Source of the DNA: RUG11783 sp964599695
Lineage (GTDB): Bacteria > Bacillota > Clostridia > Oscillospirales > Ruminococcaceae
Reading direction: 5' to 3'
Assembly (NCBI GenBank): GCA_964599695.1
Contig: CAZRGP010000026.1
Location: forward strand, 1-37,170
Length of the DNA: 37,170 nucleotides
Shown: positions 8,183 to 15,459 of the stretch, in pieces
How positions within the stretch are numbered: position 1 is the first letter of the stretch
Layout: each line of letters starts with the position of its first letter
Position numbers and translations under genes: made by a program
The notes under the pieces: generated by a model
Told to the model about the DNA's origin: nothing
What the model saw: only the letters and a program-made list of their open reading frames with translations
Database searches by the model: none

Positions 8183-8679
8183 TGTTTCTCACCTCCCAGC
8201 TGTTTGAGAACATCCTCAAGCGTTCCTTCCACAATGACCGCACTCTGTGAAAGCATCAGATTCAGAGGAGTGGGTTCAAAGGAATTCCCGTCAGGGTCGG
8301 TATAACCGTCTTTATCACCTTTGAGTTTTTCACCCGGGTAACGTTCCCCGCAGGATCGTGCGTCGCTCATGTAGCAGTACATTTCTTTTCCGAGAGGATA
8401 TGCTATTCCGAGTTCTACGGCGCTTTCTCCGTATGGTTCCACCGAGAAGCGGAAGTCATTGGTGTCCGCGATGATGATGTCGCACTCCTGAATGCGGCGG
8501 ATGCGGAGTCTAGCGAGATCCGCTTTCTCCTCTCTGGACAGAAGCGGGTCGAAATAGGTATCGGGAAGGGGATCTACACGAAAACCATATCGTTCGCATA
8601 GTGCGACCTTCGCATCGTATATTTCTCTGCCGTTCGGGAGCAGGTGGTCAGGTCCGGACAGATAGATCGTTTTGCTCAT
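8179..8679 (-). CDS. Nucleoside 2-deoxyribosyltransferase-like protein (first copy)
   Basis: The 166-residue protein begins TIYLSGPDHLLPNG, the classic first strand of this fold. It has ECDIIIADTNDFR and then GESAVELGIAYPLGKEMYCY, in which the Glu of AVELG fits the catalytic position. It overlaps both neighbours by four bases (nnr at 8676-8679 and the second copy at 8179-8182), so all three should be made from one message. It is closer to canonical family members than its downstream paralogue. Nucleobase or nucleotide salvage is the default guess; damage control of nucleotide derivatives is an alternative suggested by nnr. Confidence 0.78.
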   Translation of the reverse strand: MSKTIYLSGPDHLLPNGREIYDAKVALCERYGFRVDPLPDTYFDPLLSREEKADLARLRIRRIQECDIIIADTNDFRFSVEPYGESAVELGIAYPLGKEMYCYMSDARSCGERYPGEKLKGDKDGYTDPDGNSFEPTPLNLMLSQSAVIVEGTLEDVLKQLGGEKQ

Positions 8680-10193
8680 GGTGTCCTCCTTTGGGAATGA
8701 AGTTGAGAAAGAACGTCCGGTACATGCCGGGCAACGGACGTAGCGGTCATGGAATAGACGCCGGTATCGCGTTCTGTCAGCAGGGAAGCTGCGGAATGGA
8801 TCATCACTCCGGCAACTGCTGCATTTTCGGGATTGAGTCCCGTAGCAGCGAGACCGGAGATGAGACCGGCCAGAAGATCGCCGCTGCCTGCTTTCGCCAG
8901 GCCGGGACTTCCGCCGGTGTCGACCCAGAATGTGCCGTTTTCTGTTGCGACCACAGTGTTTTCGCTTTTCAGAACGAGAGTGACGTGATAGCGCTGGGCA
9001 AAGCGCACGGCCTGCCCTATACGATCCTTCCGCAGATTATCCACAGAGATCCCGGTGATCCGGGAGAATTCCCCAAGATGCGGGGTCAGGATCGTGTTTC
9101 CCGGACGGGCATGCAGGACCTCCGGGTTTTCCGCAATGGCATTCAGGCTCCCAGCGTCAAGGATCAGGGTATTCCTGCAGTTTTTGACAAGCAGTTCGGT
9201 GATCCTGGCAGTCTCTTCGCCCGCTTCCAGTCCGCAGCCTGCCAGGACAGCGGAGGAGCGCTCGGTACAGGGGATGATGTCGGTAAGCGGAGGCGTGTCC
9301 AGGAAAATAGCCTCAGGCACCAGTACGGACGCTGACGAGAGAACGACAGGATGAGAGACCAGTTCTACCAGACCCGCTCCCGCAGTATAGGCACCTTTGG
9401 CAGCGATCGCTGCAGCTCCCCGGTAGTGAGGACAGCCGGCGAAGATGCTGAGCTTTCCGTATGTCCCTTTATGGGAAGCCGCCTCTCTCTCTGGGATCAG
9501 AGCCTCAAGAGACGGTGAAGACATCGAGCGGGGAAAGGAAGGGTCCGAGAAGAGTGATTCGGGAAGACCGAGATCCGCGGTGATCTCTTCTCCCAGGAGA
9601 TCACGGGAAGTTTTCAGAACAGAAGAAGGTTTATTTCCGATCAGTGCAACGGTGAGGTCAGGATGAAAAGCATCCTCCATGACTTCTCCCGAATCGGAGC
9701 AGATCCCCGAGGGGACATCCACCGAGATCCTGAAAGCTTCTGCCTCGTTTGCGTGCCGGAATACAGAGCGCAATTCGGGAGAAAGCTCCCTGGTCTGTCC
9801 GATCCCGAACGCGCAGTCCAGGATGAGCGTTGCGGACTCCAGAAGAGAGGCGACGAATGGGGCATGATCCTCCAGACTTGTGACCGATATCCTGCTGGAT
9901 ACTGTTTTCCGGAACAAAGCGGACGGTACCTCCGTTTTCGGGAGGCCTGAACAAAGGATCACGTTCACTTCAGCTCCGGAAGAATCCAGAAGCAGCGAAA
10001 GGGCGAATCCGTCTCCGCCGTTTCCGCCGGGACCGCAAAGGACAACGGTCCTTGCAGTGTCCAGCTTCCGTTCTTGGATGACGGAAAAGACATATTCCGC
10101 AGCTTTGTGAGTCAGGTCCAGAAAAGAAATGCCCATCGTGTTCACAGCACGTTTCTCAATCTCGCGCTGCATAGATGATGTAAGGATTCTCAT
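8676..10193 (-). CDS. nnr: Bifunctional NAD(P)H-hydrate epimerase / ADP-dependent dehydratase
   Basis: The 505-residue protein has the full two-domain layout of Nnr. Residues 1-215 are the YjeF_N epimerase domain, with GPGGNGGDGFAL at about 54-65. Residues 230-500 form the ribokinase-like dehydratase, with TYGKLSIFAGCPHYRGAA, the TPHLGEFSRITG segment, and LAKAGSGDLLAGLISGL carrying the catalytic-type GSGD. It repairs hydrated NADH and NADPH: epimerisation of the R form, then ADP-dependent dehydration of the S form. An AGGAGGT site precedes the ATG. It leads a three-gene minus-strand operon with the two deoxyribosyltransferase-like genes. Confidence 0.92.
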   Translation of the reverse strand: MRILTSSMQREIEKRAVNTMGISFLDLTHKAAEYVFSVIQERKLDTARTVVLCGPGGNGGDGFALSLLLDSSGAEVNVILCSGLPKTEVPSALFRKTVSSRISVTSLEDHAPFVASLLESATLILDCAFGIGQTRELSPELRSVFRHANEAEAFRISVDVPSGICSDSGEVMEDAFHPDLTVALIGNKPSSVLKTSRDLLGEEITADLGLPESLFSDPSFPRSMSSPSLEALIPEREAASHKGTYGKLSIFAGCPHYRGAAAIAAKGAYTAGAGLVELVSHPVVLSSASVLVPEAIFLDTPPLTDIIPCTERSSAVLAGCGLEAGEETARITELLVKNCRNTLILDAGSLNAIAENPEVLHARPGNTILTPHLGEFSRITGISVDNLRKDRIGQAVRFAQRYHVTLVLKSENTVVATENGTFWVDTGGSPGLAKAGSGDLLAGLISGLAATGLNPENAAVAGVMIHSAASLLTERDTGVYSMTATSVARHVPDVLSQLHSQRRTP

Positions 10194-10202
10194 AAGTCAA
10201 CG

Positions 10203-10223
10203 ATACCTCCTGTCATCATTATA
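10203..10223 (-). promoter_or_regulatory. -10 element and ribosome-binding site for the nnr operon
   Basis: Read on the minus strand, TATAAT (10218-10223) is followed by AGGAGGT (10203-10209) upstream of the nnr ATG. No strong -35 was seen. Confidence 0.45.
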
Positions 10224-10307
10224 CAGCGTTTTGCATCACGTATGACCCGGCTCATGGGTTGTGCGGAGAGGGACAGCATATTAAAATGAGGAAAAGATCC
10301 TGAAATT

Positions 10308-10330
10308 TATAATATGTATCGAAGGAGAGG
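10308..10330 (+). promoter_or_regulatory. -10 element and ribosome-binding site for the esterase gene
   Basis: TATAAT at 10308-10313 is followed by GAAGGAGAGG at 10321-10330, ahead of the ATG at 10339. The -35 region is weak. The 145-base gap to nnr therefore holds divergent promoters. Confidence 0.45.
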
Positions 10331-10338
10331 GAAAACAC

Positions 10339-11142
10339 ATGGCAAGTTTGACATTTGATTTTCGTTCTAGGGTCCTTGGCAAGGAGACCGTCATGAAACT
10401 GATCGTGCCGGATCATGCGGATGTCCCTGAAAACGGGTGGAAGACCCTGTATCTTCTGCATGGGTGGAGCGATAATTATCAGACATGGACGAATCAGACT
10501 TCCATTGAGAGATATGCCCAGAAAAGGAATATCGCTGTGGTGATGCCGGACGGTGAGTTCAGTTTTTACAATGATATGGCGGACGGCTTAAAATACTTCA
10601 CATTCATTACCGAAGAGCTTCCGCAGGTCTGCAGCAAATACTTCAGATGTTCCACCAGACGGGAAGATGTCTTTATCGGCGGACTTTCCATGGGTGGACT
10701 CGGAGCCTTGTCCATCGGACTGTCAAGGCCTGATCTCTACAGCGGAATGATCGTACTGTCTGCGGCGAACTGGCCGGGCGGCATGTTCCATGAGCAATTT
10801 GATGCGGGAGTTATGCCCGCAGGCTGGCTCAAAGCGATGAAGCGGATTTACGGAGAGGTATTCCCGAATCTGGAAGGAACAGAATACGACTGCTTTGTGA
10901 AAGCGGACAGGCTTGTGGAGCAGGGAGAACCGTATCCGGTATTGTTCCACTACTGCGGCCTTGAGGAAACAGATCTTCTCAGGCATTCATACATCATGAA
11001 AGATCATTTTCTTGCCTATGACGGGGATCCTTTCCGCTACAAGCTCGTCACTTATCACGGCGTGCACAACTGGGACGCATGGGACGCGGTGATCTGCGAA
11101 GCGATGGATTATGTGGGATTGACAGAGACTGCAAAACAATAA
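10339..11142 (+). CDS. Esterase family protein (EstA/tributyrin-esterase-like alpha/beta hydrolase)
   Basis: The 267-residue serine hydrolase resembles the putative esterase family (PF00756). It opens MASLTFDFRSRVLGKETVMK, with TLYLLHGWSDNYQTW as the oxyanion-side strand. The nucleophile elbow is G-L-S-M-G-G (Ser near residue 120), and a likely catalytic His lies in YHGVHNWDAWD. There is no signal peptide, so it is probably intracellular. It stands alone with its own promoter and terminator. Relatives cleave short acyl esters or S-formylglutathione; the substrate is not predictable here. Confidence 0.85.
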   Translation: MASLTFDFRSRVLGKETVMKLIVPDHADVPENGWKTLYLLHGWSDNYQTWTNQTSIERYAQKRNIAVVMPDGEFSFYNDMADGLKYFTFITEELPQVCSKYFRCSTRREDVFIGGLSMGGLGALSIGLSRPDLYSGMIVLSAANWPGGMFHEQFDAGVMPAGWLKAMKRIYGEVFPNLEGTEYDCFVKADRLVEQGEPYPVLFHYCGLEETDLLRHSYIMKDHFLAYDGDPFRYKLVTYHGVHNWDAWDAVICEAMDYVGLTETAKQ

Positions 11143-11150
11143 CGGACAGA

Positions 11151-11183
11151 AAAAAAGGAACACCTTGCGGTGTTCTTTTTTTT
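11151..11183. terminator. Bidirectional terminator between esterase and MATE genes
   Basis: GAACACC (11158-11164), loop TTGC, GGTGTTC (11169-11175), with an A-run before and a T-run after. Confidence 0.85.
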
Positions 11184-11199
11184 AGTATCTGAATTCTGA

Positions 11200-12579
11200 T
11201 CAGGCTTTCTGTTCGAGGGGGCTGTCCACGATGCTGGTCATCCATCCTCCTTTAGCCACGAGATAGGTTCCGATGAGACATTTGATTCCTTCCACAAGTT
11301 TTACCGCCAGGTATACGGTGACAACGCCGAGATTGGTGAAATGGGTGAGACCGTATGCGGTGGCTGCACTCAAGGCCCAGATGCTTCCGCAGTCATAGAA
11401 GAATGTCAGAACGGTATTTCCTCCGGAACGGATGGTGTAGTAGGAGGCGTTTCCGTATGCCCGGAAAGGAGCGCCTGCAGCTTCACACCATATGAAGAGC
11501 TTCGCGAGATGACGCACCTCTTCAGGCTGGCTGGAGTAAAGATTCGGAACCACAATTCCAAGTCCCATGAGAACGGCGCTTACACAGAATCCTATGAAAA
11601 CGGAAAGCGTAAGAAGCTTGTTATCCGTATCTCTCGCTTTTTCCATATCTCCGGTTCCAAGAATGTTTCCGAGGATGATACCGATGGAAACACCGAGTGA
11701 GAAGAAAGCGGTATTTACCAGACTGGAGATCGTTACAGCCATGTTGATGGCTGCGACGGCAGTGACTCCGTGATAGGAATAGGACTGGTTGATCACGGTC
11801 TCTCCTATGGACCAAAGGGTTTCACTGATGATCAGGGGAATACCTTTGATGAGGATGCGTCTGGAAAGCTCCTTCGGGACGGTCATGGTATCGAAGACGT
11901 GATACACAAAGGGAACTTCTTCAGGATAACGGTGTGTCCAGAGGATGTTGATGGCGCACTCAATGAAGCGGGATACGACAGCAGCGACAGCTGCGCCTAT
12001 GACACCGAGTATCGGAACCAGGATCAGGTTGAGGATAAGGCTCGTGACCAGAGCAGTGATGCTGGACATCATGGGTATTCTTGCTCTTCCGTTTTCCCTG
12101 AGCATCTCCGAATAGGAGGAGTTGATGCTGTAGGGAAGGAAACTGATGCTCATGACCACGAGGTAGCGGTATCCTTCCGAAAGGGTCAGGGCAAGGTTGG
12201 AGCCATCACCGTTGTCATGCAGGAACAGGCTGATAAGCGGTTTTCCTGCCAGGATGAAGAAAAGCATCCAGACGCCGCTGAAAAAAAGCGCCAGTTTGAT
12301 CATCATGCGGAAAACAAACTGTTCTCCCTGATAGTCTCTTCTTCCGGCGTACTGATTCCCGAAAAGCCCGGTCGCAGAGATCGCGCCGAAGATGCACAGG
12401 TAATAGACCGATATGAGGGTGTTCGCGATGGCTACTCCGGCAAGGGATTCTGTCCCCAGGTTTCCTACGGTGATGTTGTTCACAAGGCTGACCGAGTTGG
12501 TAACCACGTTCTGGATCATAATGGGTATGGCAATACGGAATACAGACTTATAGAAATCTTTTGTACCGATCAGTTTCAT
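11200..12579 (-). CDS. MATE family efflux transporter (copy 1)
   Basis: The 459-residue integral membrane protein has about 12 hydrophobic segments in two repeats, as expected for MATE (MatE domain twice). It begins MKLIGTKDFYKSVFRIAIPIMIQN and contains NSVSLVNNITVGNLG and GVTAVAAINMA. MATE proteins export organic cations and metabolites using Na+ or H+ gradients. I chose the ATG at 12579, behind the G-run, over an in-frame TTG at 12594. It ends near a shared terminator. Its upstream region carries an exact ATACGTTATA, the motif found at the fructosamine promoters. Confidence 0.88.
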   Translation of the reverse strand: MKLIGTKDFYKSVFRIAIPIMIQNVVTNSVSLVNNITVGNLGTESLAGVAIANTLISVYYLCIFGAISATGLFGNQYAGRRDYQGEQFVFRMMIKLALFFSGVWMLFFILAGKPLISLFLHDNGDGSNLALTLSEGYRYLVVMSISFLPYSINSSYSEMLRENGRARIPMMSSITALVTSLILNLILVPILGVIGAAVAAVVSRFIECAINILWTHRYPEEVPFVYHVFDTMTVPKELSRRILIKGIPLIISETLWSIGETVINQSYSYHGVTAVAAINMAVTISSLVNTAFFSLGVSIGIILGNILGTGDMEKARDTDNKLLTLSVFIGFCVSAVLMGLGIVVPNLYSSQPEEVRHLAKLFIWCEAAGAPFRAYGNASYYTIRSGGNTVLTFFYDCGSIWALSAATAYGLTHFTNLGVVTVYLAVKLVEGIKCLIGTYLVAKGGWMTSIVDSPLEQKA

Positions 12580-12599
12580 CAGTGCCCCCCCCAAGTGTA

Positions 12600-12609
12600 A
12601 TACGTTATA
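12600..12609. promoter_or_regulatory. Copy of the fructosamine-island operator motif upstream of MATE 1
   Basis: ATACGTTATA, identical to the motif at 15202, 20891 and 31861. A truncated copy, ATACGTT, lies at 12654-12660 over the putative -35. The full copy sits just after the predicted transcription start, where a repressor could block MATE transcription. Confidence 0.5.
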
Positions 12610-12625
12610 TTACGTTACTATATTC

Positions 12626-12654
12626 ATGCTACAGTAAAAATGGCCTTGTTGCAA
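12626..12654 (-). promoter_or_regulatory. Putative promoter of MATE 1
   Basis: On the minus strand, TTGCAA (12649-12654) and TAGCAT (12626-12631) are separated by 17 bases. It lies about 50 bases upstream of the chosen ATG. Confidence 0.4.
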
Positions 12655-12665
12655 TACGTTCACAC

Positions 12666-12694
12666 AAAAAAAGCACCCGCTATGCGGGTGCTTT
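12666..12694 (-). terminator. Terminator of the XpaC-family gene
   Basis: GCACCCGC (12673-12680) and GCGGGTGC (12684-12691) form a short-loop hairpin. On the minus strand it is followed by a run of seven T. Confidence 0.8.
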
Positions 12695-12708
12695 CGAGAG
12701 GACAGTCG

Positions 12709-13479
12709 TCAGATCGCCAGGCGGATACCGGAGGATGAGTCAATGACCTCATCGCTGCTCACAAGGCCTTCGCGCTGCATTGCCAGCTGAAGTGCTTCCA
12801 TCTCGATGTTGAGGCTCTTTTTGTCTACATCAAAGAGGGAGTTGTAGAGATTGTCCAGTGCCATGTTGACATCGGTCAGGTACTGGCCGACTTTTTTCAT
12901 AACCTCCCAGTCTGCGACATTGCTGCGCTCCAGTTTTTCATACTTTTTCAGTATGCTGCTGGTGGAGGGAAGGTAATAGTTCCAGAACTGACGGACGGAA
13001 GGGATCTGTTCAGGACTGTTGCGAAGCACGTTCAATATGGTACGTGCTTTCTGGCAGACTTCGAATCCGCTGTTGCGGATCGTTTCGTTGCGGAGCCCTG
13101 ATACCAGGTTGTTCATGGAGTAGATCTCCTGAAGGGCACCGGAAATGATCCTACCGTTTTCATCGTCCCTGACAGGCTGAACGGGGATGCTCTCTTCACG
13201 TGCTTCTCTGTAGGGTACGGTTTTTACCTGGGGTTCGCTGAACGTGGTCTCACGTTCTCTTTCCCTTACTTTACTTCTTCTTGTGAGAAAGAAGATCAGC
13301 AGAGCCAGCAGAAGCAGACTCGGGGATCCGCCCAGGATCGCGGCTACAAGAAAGATGGCACCGAGGACAGCCATAAAAGAGACTGCACTCATAAAGCGGA
13401 TGCAAAGGCGGATAAGCGCCACCGAGATCTTGTAGGTGATGTAAATTGAAAAAATCGTTGCAAACATTGCTGTAATCAT
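12709..13479 (-). CDS. XpaC-family (5-bromo-4-chloroindolyl phosphate hydrolysis) membrane protein
   Basis: The 256-residue protein has two or three N-terminal membrane segments (about residues 1-65), a charged linker, and a C-terminal helical domain. That domain has VCQKARTILNVL and RQFWNYYLPSTSSILKKYEKLE, the signature block of the XpaC family. XpaC proteins often accompany TelA toxic-anion-resistance proteins; their biochemical role is unclear. I chose the ATG at 13479 because AGGAGGT lies 8 bases before it. It is preceded by a structured leader resembling a manganese riboswitch with a terminator, so expression is probably metal-controlled. Confidence 0.78.
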   Translation of the reverse strand: MITAMFATIFSIYITYKISVALIRLCIRFMSAVSFMAVLGAIFLVAAILGGSPSLLLLALLIFFLTRRSKVRERERETTFSEPQVKTVPYREAREESIPVQPVRDDENGRIISGALQEIYSMNNLVSGLRNETIRNSGFEVCQKARTILNVLRNSPEQIPSVRQFWNYYLPSTSSILKKYEKLERSNVADWEVMKKVGQYLTDVNMALDNLYNSLFDVDKKSLNIEMEALQLAMQREGLVSSDEVIDSSSGIRLAI

Positions 13480-13522
13480 GGTTCTTACCTCCTGAAACTT
13501 GGTGATTAGAATCACGGTACAT

Positions 13523-13567
13523 AAAAAAGGACTTTCACCGTGACCCGTTTGTCACGATAAAAGTCTT
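13523..13567 (-). terminator. Leader terminator (riboswitch expression platform)
   Basis: On the minus strand, AAGACTTTTATCGTGAC pairs with GTCACGGTGAAAGTCC around a six-base loop and is followed by TTTTTT. This is an intrinsic terminator placed between the promoter and the XpaC-family gene. Its 5' arm shares CTTTTATC with the predicted P1 stem of the aptamer. Confidence 0.8.
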
Positions 13568-13651
13568 GCGGTCTCACTTGATACGGAAGCTCATCGCTTC
13601 GGTAAGACGGTTTCAAGATCACCTTGCGGTGTTCCGCTACTCCCCTTTATC
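13556..13651 (-). ncRNA. Probable yybP-ykoY (Mn2+) riboswitch aptamer
   Basis: Read on the minus strand, the leader starts GATAAAGGGGAGTAGC, the hallmark 5' block of the yybP-ykoY class. An ACCGCAAGGT hairpin follows, then ACCGTCTTACCGAAGC and its CTTCCG arm, and a closing GTGAGACC near 13570-13577. GATAAAG (13645-13651) can pair with CTTTTATC (13556-13563) to form P1. That would disrupt the downstream terminator, giving an ON switch, the usual logic of this class. The conserved block is seen directly; class and ligand rest on memory of the consensus, not a covariance search. Confidence 0.7.
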
Positions 13652-13661
13652 TTGTGAGTAT

Positions 13662-13690
13662 AGAATAACAGGGGAGTAGTGCTCTGTCAA
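13662..13690 (-). promoter_or_regulatory. Promoter of the riboswitch-XpaC transcript
   Basis: On the minus strand, TTGACA (13685-13690) and TATTCT (13662-13667) are 17 bases apart. The predicted start near 13655 falls just before the first paired base of the aptamer. Confidence 0.65.
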
Positions 13691-13751
13691 GGTGAAGCGG
13701 TGAAGGTTTACAAACCGTTCATAATTCACTGGATTAATGCGGAGCGAGGGG

Positions 13752-13757
13752 TATAAT
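13752..13757 (+). promoter_or_regulatory. -10 element of the ProX/YbaK-like gene
   Basis: TATAAT 20 bases before the ATG at 13778. The -35 is weak. GAGAGG at 13764-13769 serves as ribosome-binding site. Confidence 0.45.
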
Positions 13758-13777
13758 ACCATCGAGAGGTGAAAACG

Positions 13778-14335
13778 ATGGATTTTACATTTGAACCGGT
13801 CCTTTTTGAAGGGAGACCTGCAGAGGAAAGAATAGAAAAGGAAAATGACTGCTACGATCTTCTGGAACAACTGGATATTCCTTTCCAGAGGATGGATCAC
13901 AGTCCTGCACAGTCGATAGAGGATTGTGTTCAGCTGGAAGAGATCCTGGGAGTCAAGGCTACAAAGAATCTTTTTCTTAGGAACCGCGCCAGGACTCTGT
14001 GGTACCTTCTGATGATGCCCGGAGATAAACCGTTTCACACAAGAGACCTCATCGGCCAGATGGGGATCCAGCGTCTTTCCTTCGGTGAGGAAGACAAACT
14101 GCTGGAGATGCTGAATCTCACTCCCGGATCGGTAAGTATCATGGGATTGATGTACGACAGGAAGAAACAGGTCAAATTGCTCATTGACCGTGAGATCGTA
14201 CAGCAGGAGTATATGCGCTGCCATCCCTGCATCAACACATCGACCCTCCGGATGAGGACGGAGGATGTAATGAAGCGGCTCCTGCCTTACCTCGGCCACT
14301 ATCCGATGATCGTCGAACTGCCGAGAACGGACTGA
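13778..14335 (+). CDS. ProX/YbaK-type aminoacyl-tRNA deacylase
   Basis: The 185-residue protein matches the free-standing prolyl-tRNA editing family, which hydrolyses mischarged tRNA such as Ala-tRNAPro. Family features are the DHSPAQSIEDC segment, GVKATKNLFLRNR with the conserved Lys, PFHTRDLIGQMG, and LTPGSVSIMGL. ProXp-ala-like members have the same K-N-L-F-L-R block, so that subtype is my best guess. The ATG at 13778 is preferred over GTG 13769, which is part of the ribosome-binding site. It is a monocistronic gene between its own promoter and terminator. Confidence 0.85.
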   Translation: MDFTFEPVLFEGRPAEERIEKENDCYDLLEQLDIPFQRMDHSPAQSIEDCVQLEEILGVKATKNLFLRNRARTLWYLLMMPGDKPFHTRDLIGQMGIQRLSFGEEDKLLEMLNLTPGSVSIMGLMYDRKKQVKLLIDREIVQQEYMRCHPCINTSTLRMRTEDVMKRLLPYLGHYPMIVELPRTD

Positions 14336-14348
14336 ATACAAATAACAA

Positions 14349-14377
14349 AGCTCAGCGGAAACCGCTGAGCTCTTTTC
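14349..14377. terminator. Bidirectional terminator between the ProX-like and gntR genes
   Basis: AGCTCAGCGG (14349-14358) and CCGCTGAGCT (14362-14371) with a three-base loop, followed by TCTTTT. Confidence 0.8.
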
Positions 14378-14391
14378 ATAACAGATTGTGA

Positions 14392-15153
14392 TCACAGAAG
14401 TGATACGAAGGTCGAATAGAGACGGAACAGACTGGGTTTGTAATACAGTCTTGAGGAGAAGATCGGATTGTGACTGTTGTCCCAGTGCAGGTCGTCAATG
14501 ACCAGGACATTGTTGTCTGATTCAAGTCCGAGTTGCTTTATGATCTCATTGGAGGGTTTTCCGCAGTCATAGAACCGTTTGCCTTCGATGCGCAGAGAAC
14601 CATAGCTTTTTGTGATAAGGGAATAAAGGGAGCGTTCCCACTCGTTTACGGGAGCGTTGATCAGTTTGTCATACTTTGGAGAAACGTAGTTGATCTCATA
14701 AGTACAGGGCTTTCCGTCAACGTAGCGAAGACGGATGATCTGGAATGCCATCCCGCCAACAGGGATCTGAAGGAACTCAGCAAGATTTTCATCCTCTACA
14801 GGCGCCATACCGCTGGAAAGTACCTTTGTAAGCGGCGTGTGGCCGTCCATGATACAACTGTCCGTAAATCCGGAGCAGTCATTTACAGATAAGTTTTTCA
14901 GTTCTCCTGTCACAAACGTGCCAAGACCCTGTCTGCGGACAAGCTGACCTTTTTCTACAAGTTCCTTGATCGCAGCGCGGACCGTTATACGGCTGCATCC
15001 GAACATTTCCATGAGCTGAGGCTCAGGCGGGATCTGTGAGTTTGGCTGCAGATTTCCGCTGGAGATGTTCTTGGAAAGGATCTTGGCGATCTGTTTGTAT
15101 CGTACGCCTTCGCTTGACTGCATCAATTCTTCCGGGTCAAATACCAATTGCAT
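14392..15153 (-). CDS. GntR/UTRA-family transcriptional regulator (FrlR-like)
   Basis: The 253-residue protein has an N-terminal GntR winged helix (about residues 15-85: IPPEPQLMEMFGCSRITVRAAIKELV, RRQGLGTFV). A C-terminal UTRA effector domain follows (about 100-245, with the usual RLRYVDGKPCTYEINYV block), as in the HutC subfamily that includes FrlR. Such repressors usually bind phosphorylated sugars or Amadori intermediates. It is divergent from the frlD-type kinase gene. Its own upstream region carries an ATACGTTATA copy at 15202-15211, which suggests autoregulation. The same motif lies before most island transcription units, making this the likely island regulator. Confidence 0.88.
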   Translation of the reverse strand: MQLVFDPEELMQSSEGVRYKQIAKILSKNISSGNLQPNSQIPPEPQLMEMFGCSRITVRAAIKELVEKGQLVRRQGLGTFVTGELKNLSVNDCSGFTDSCIMDGHTPLTKVLSSGMAPVEDENLAEFLQIPVGGMAFQIIRLRYVDGKPCTYEINYVSPKYDKLINAPVNEWERSLYSLITKSYGSLRIEGKRFYDCGKPSNEIIKQLGLESDNNVLVIDDLHWDNSHNPIFSSRLYYKPSLFRLYSTFVSLL

Positions 15154-15201
15154 TTAAAACGCCTCTGCTTTCAAAAAGTATTCTACCATCCGAATGATAT
15201 C

Positions 15202-15211
15202 ATACGTTATA
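15202..15211. promoter_or_regulatory. Operator motif upstream of gntR
   Basis: Exact ATACGTTATA, 49 bases upstream of the gntR start. The 306-base gap 15154-15459 holds this site, an AT-rich stretch in which I see nothing else, and the kinase promoter. Confidence 0.6.
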
Positions 15212-15372
15212 AGACCATTCAAGAGGAAAAATAACAACTTTTTTCCACAGAAAAGGCAAATTCGTACAACTTCAATTGAGTTATGCATCTCAGATTTCTT
15301 TCTTCACAAATTGAAGCGGTGTCTTTCGTCGATATCACGAATTTTCAAAAAGGAATTCTACAAATACTTTAC

Positions 15373-15406
15373 TTGTGATAAGATTATCTTGGAATATAAC
15401 GATATA
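15373..15406 (+). promoter_or_regulatory. Promoter and operator of the kinase operon
   Basis: TTGTGA (15373-15378), 16 bases, TATAAC (15395-15400). The -10 lies inside TATAACGATATA (15395-15406), which differs from the perfect palindrome TATAACGTTATA at one position. A repressor bound here would cover the -10. Confidence 0.55.
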
Positions 15407-15459
15407 GTATGACTTATCGCTTCTGACCGATTAATCTTGAAAGAGTGGAGGTTCTTTTC

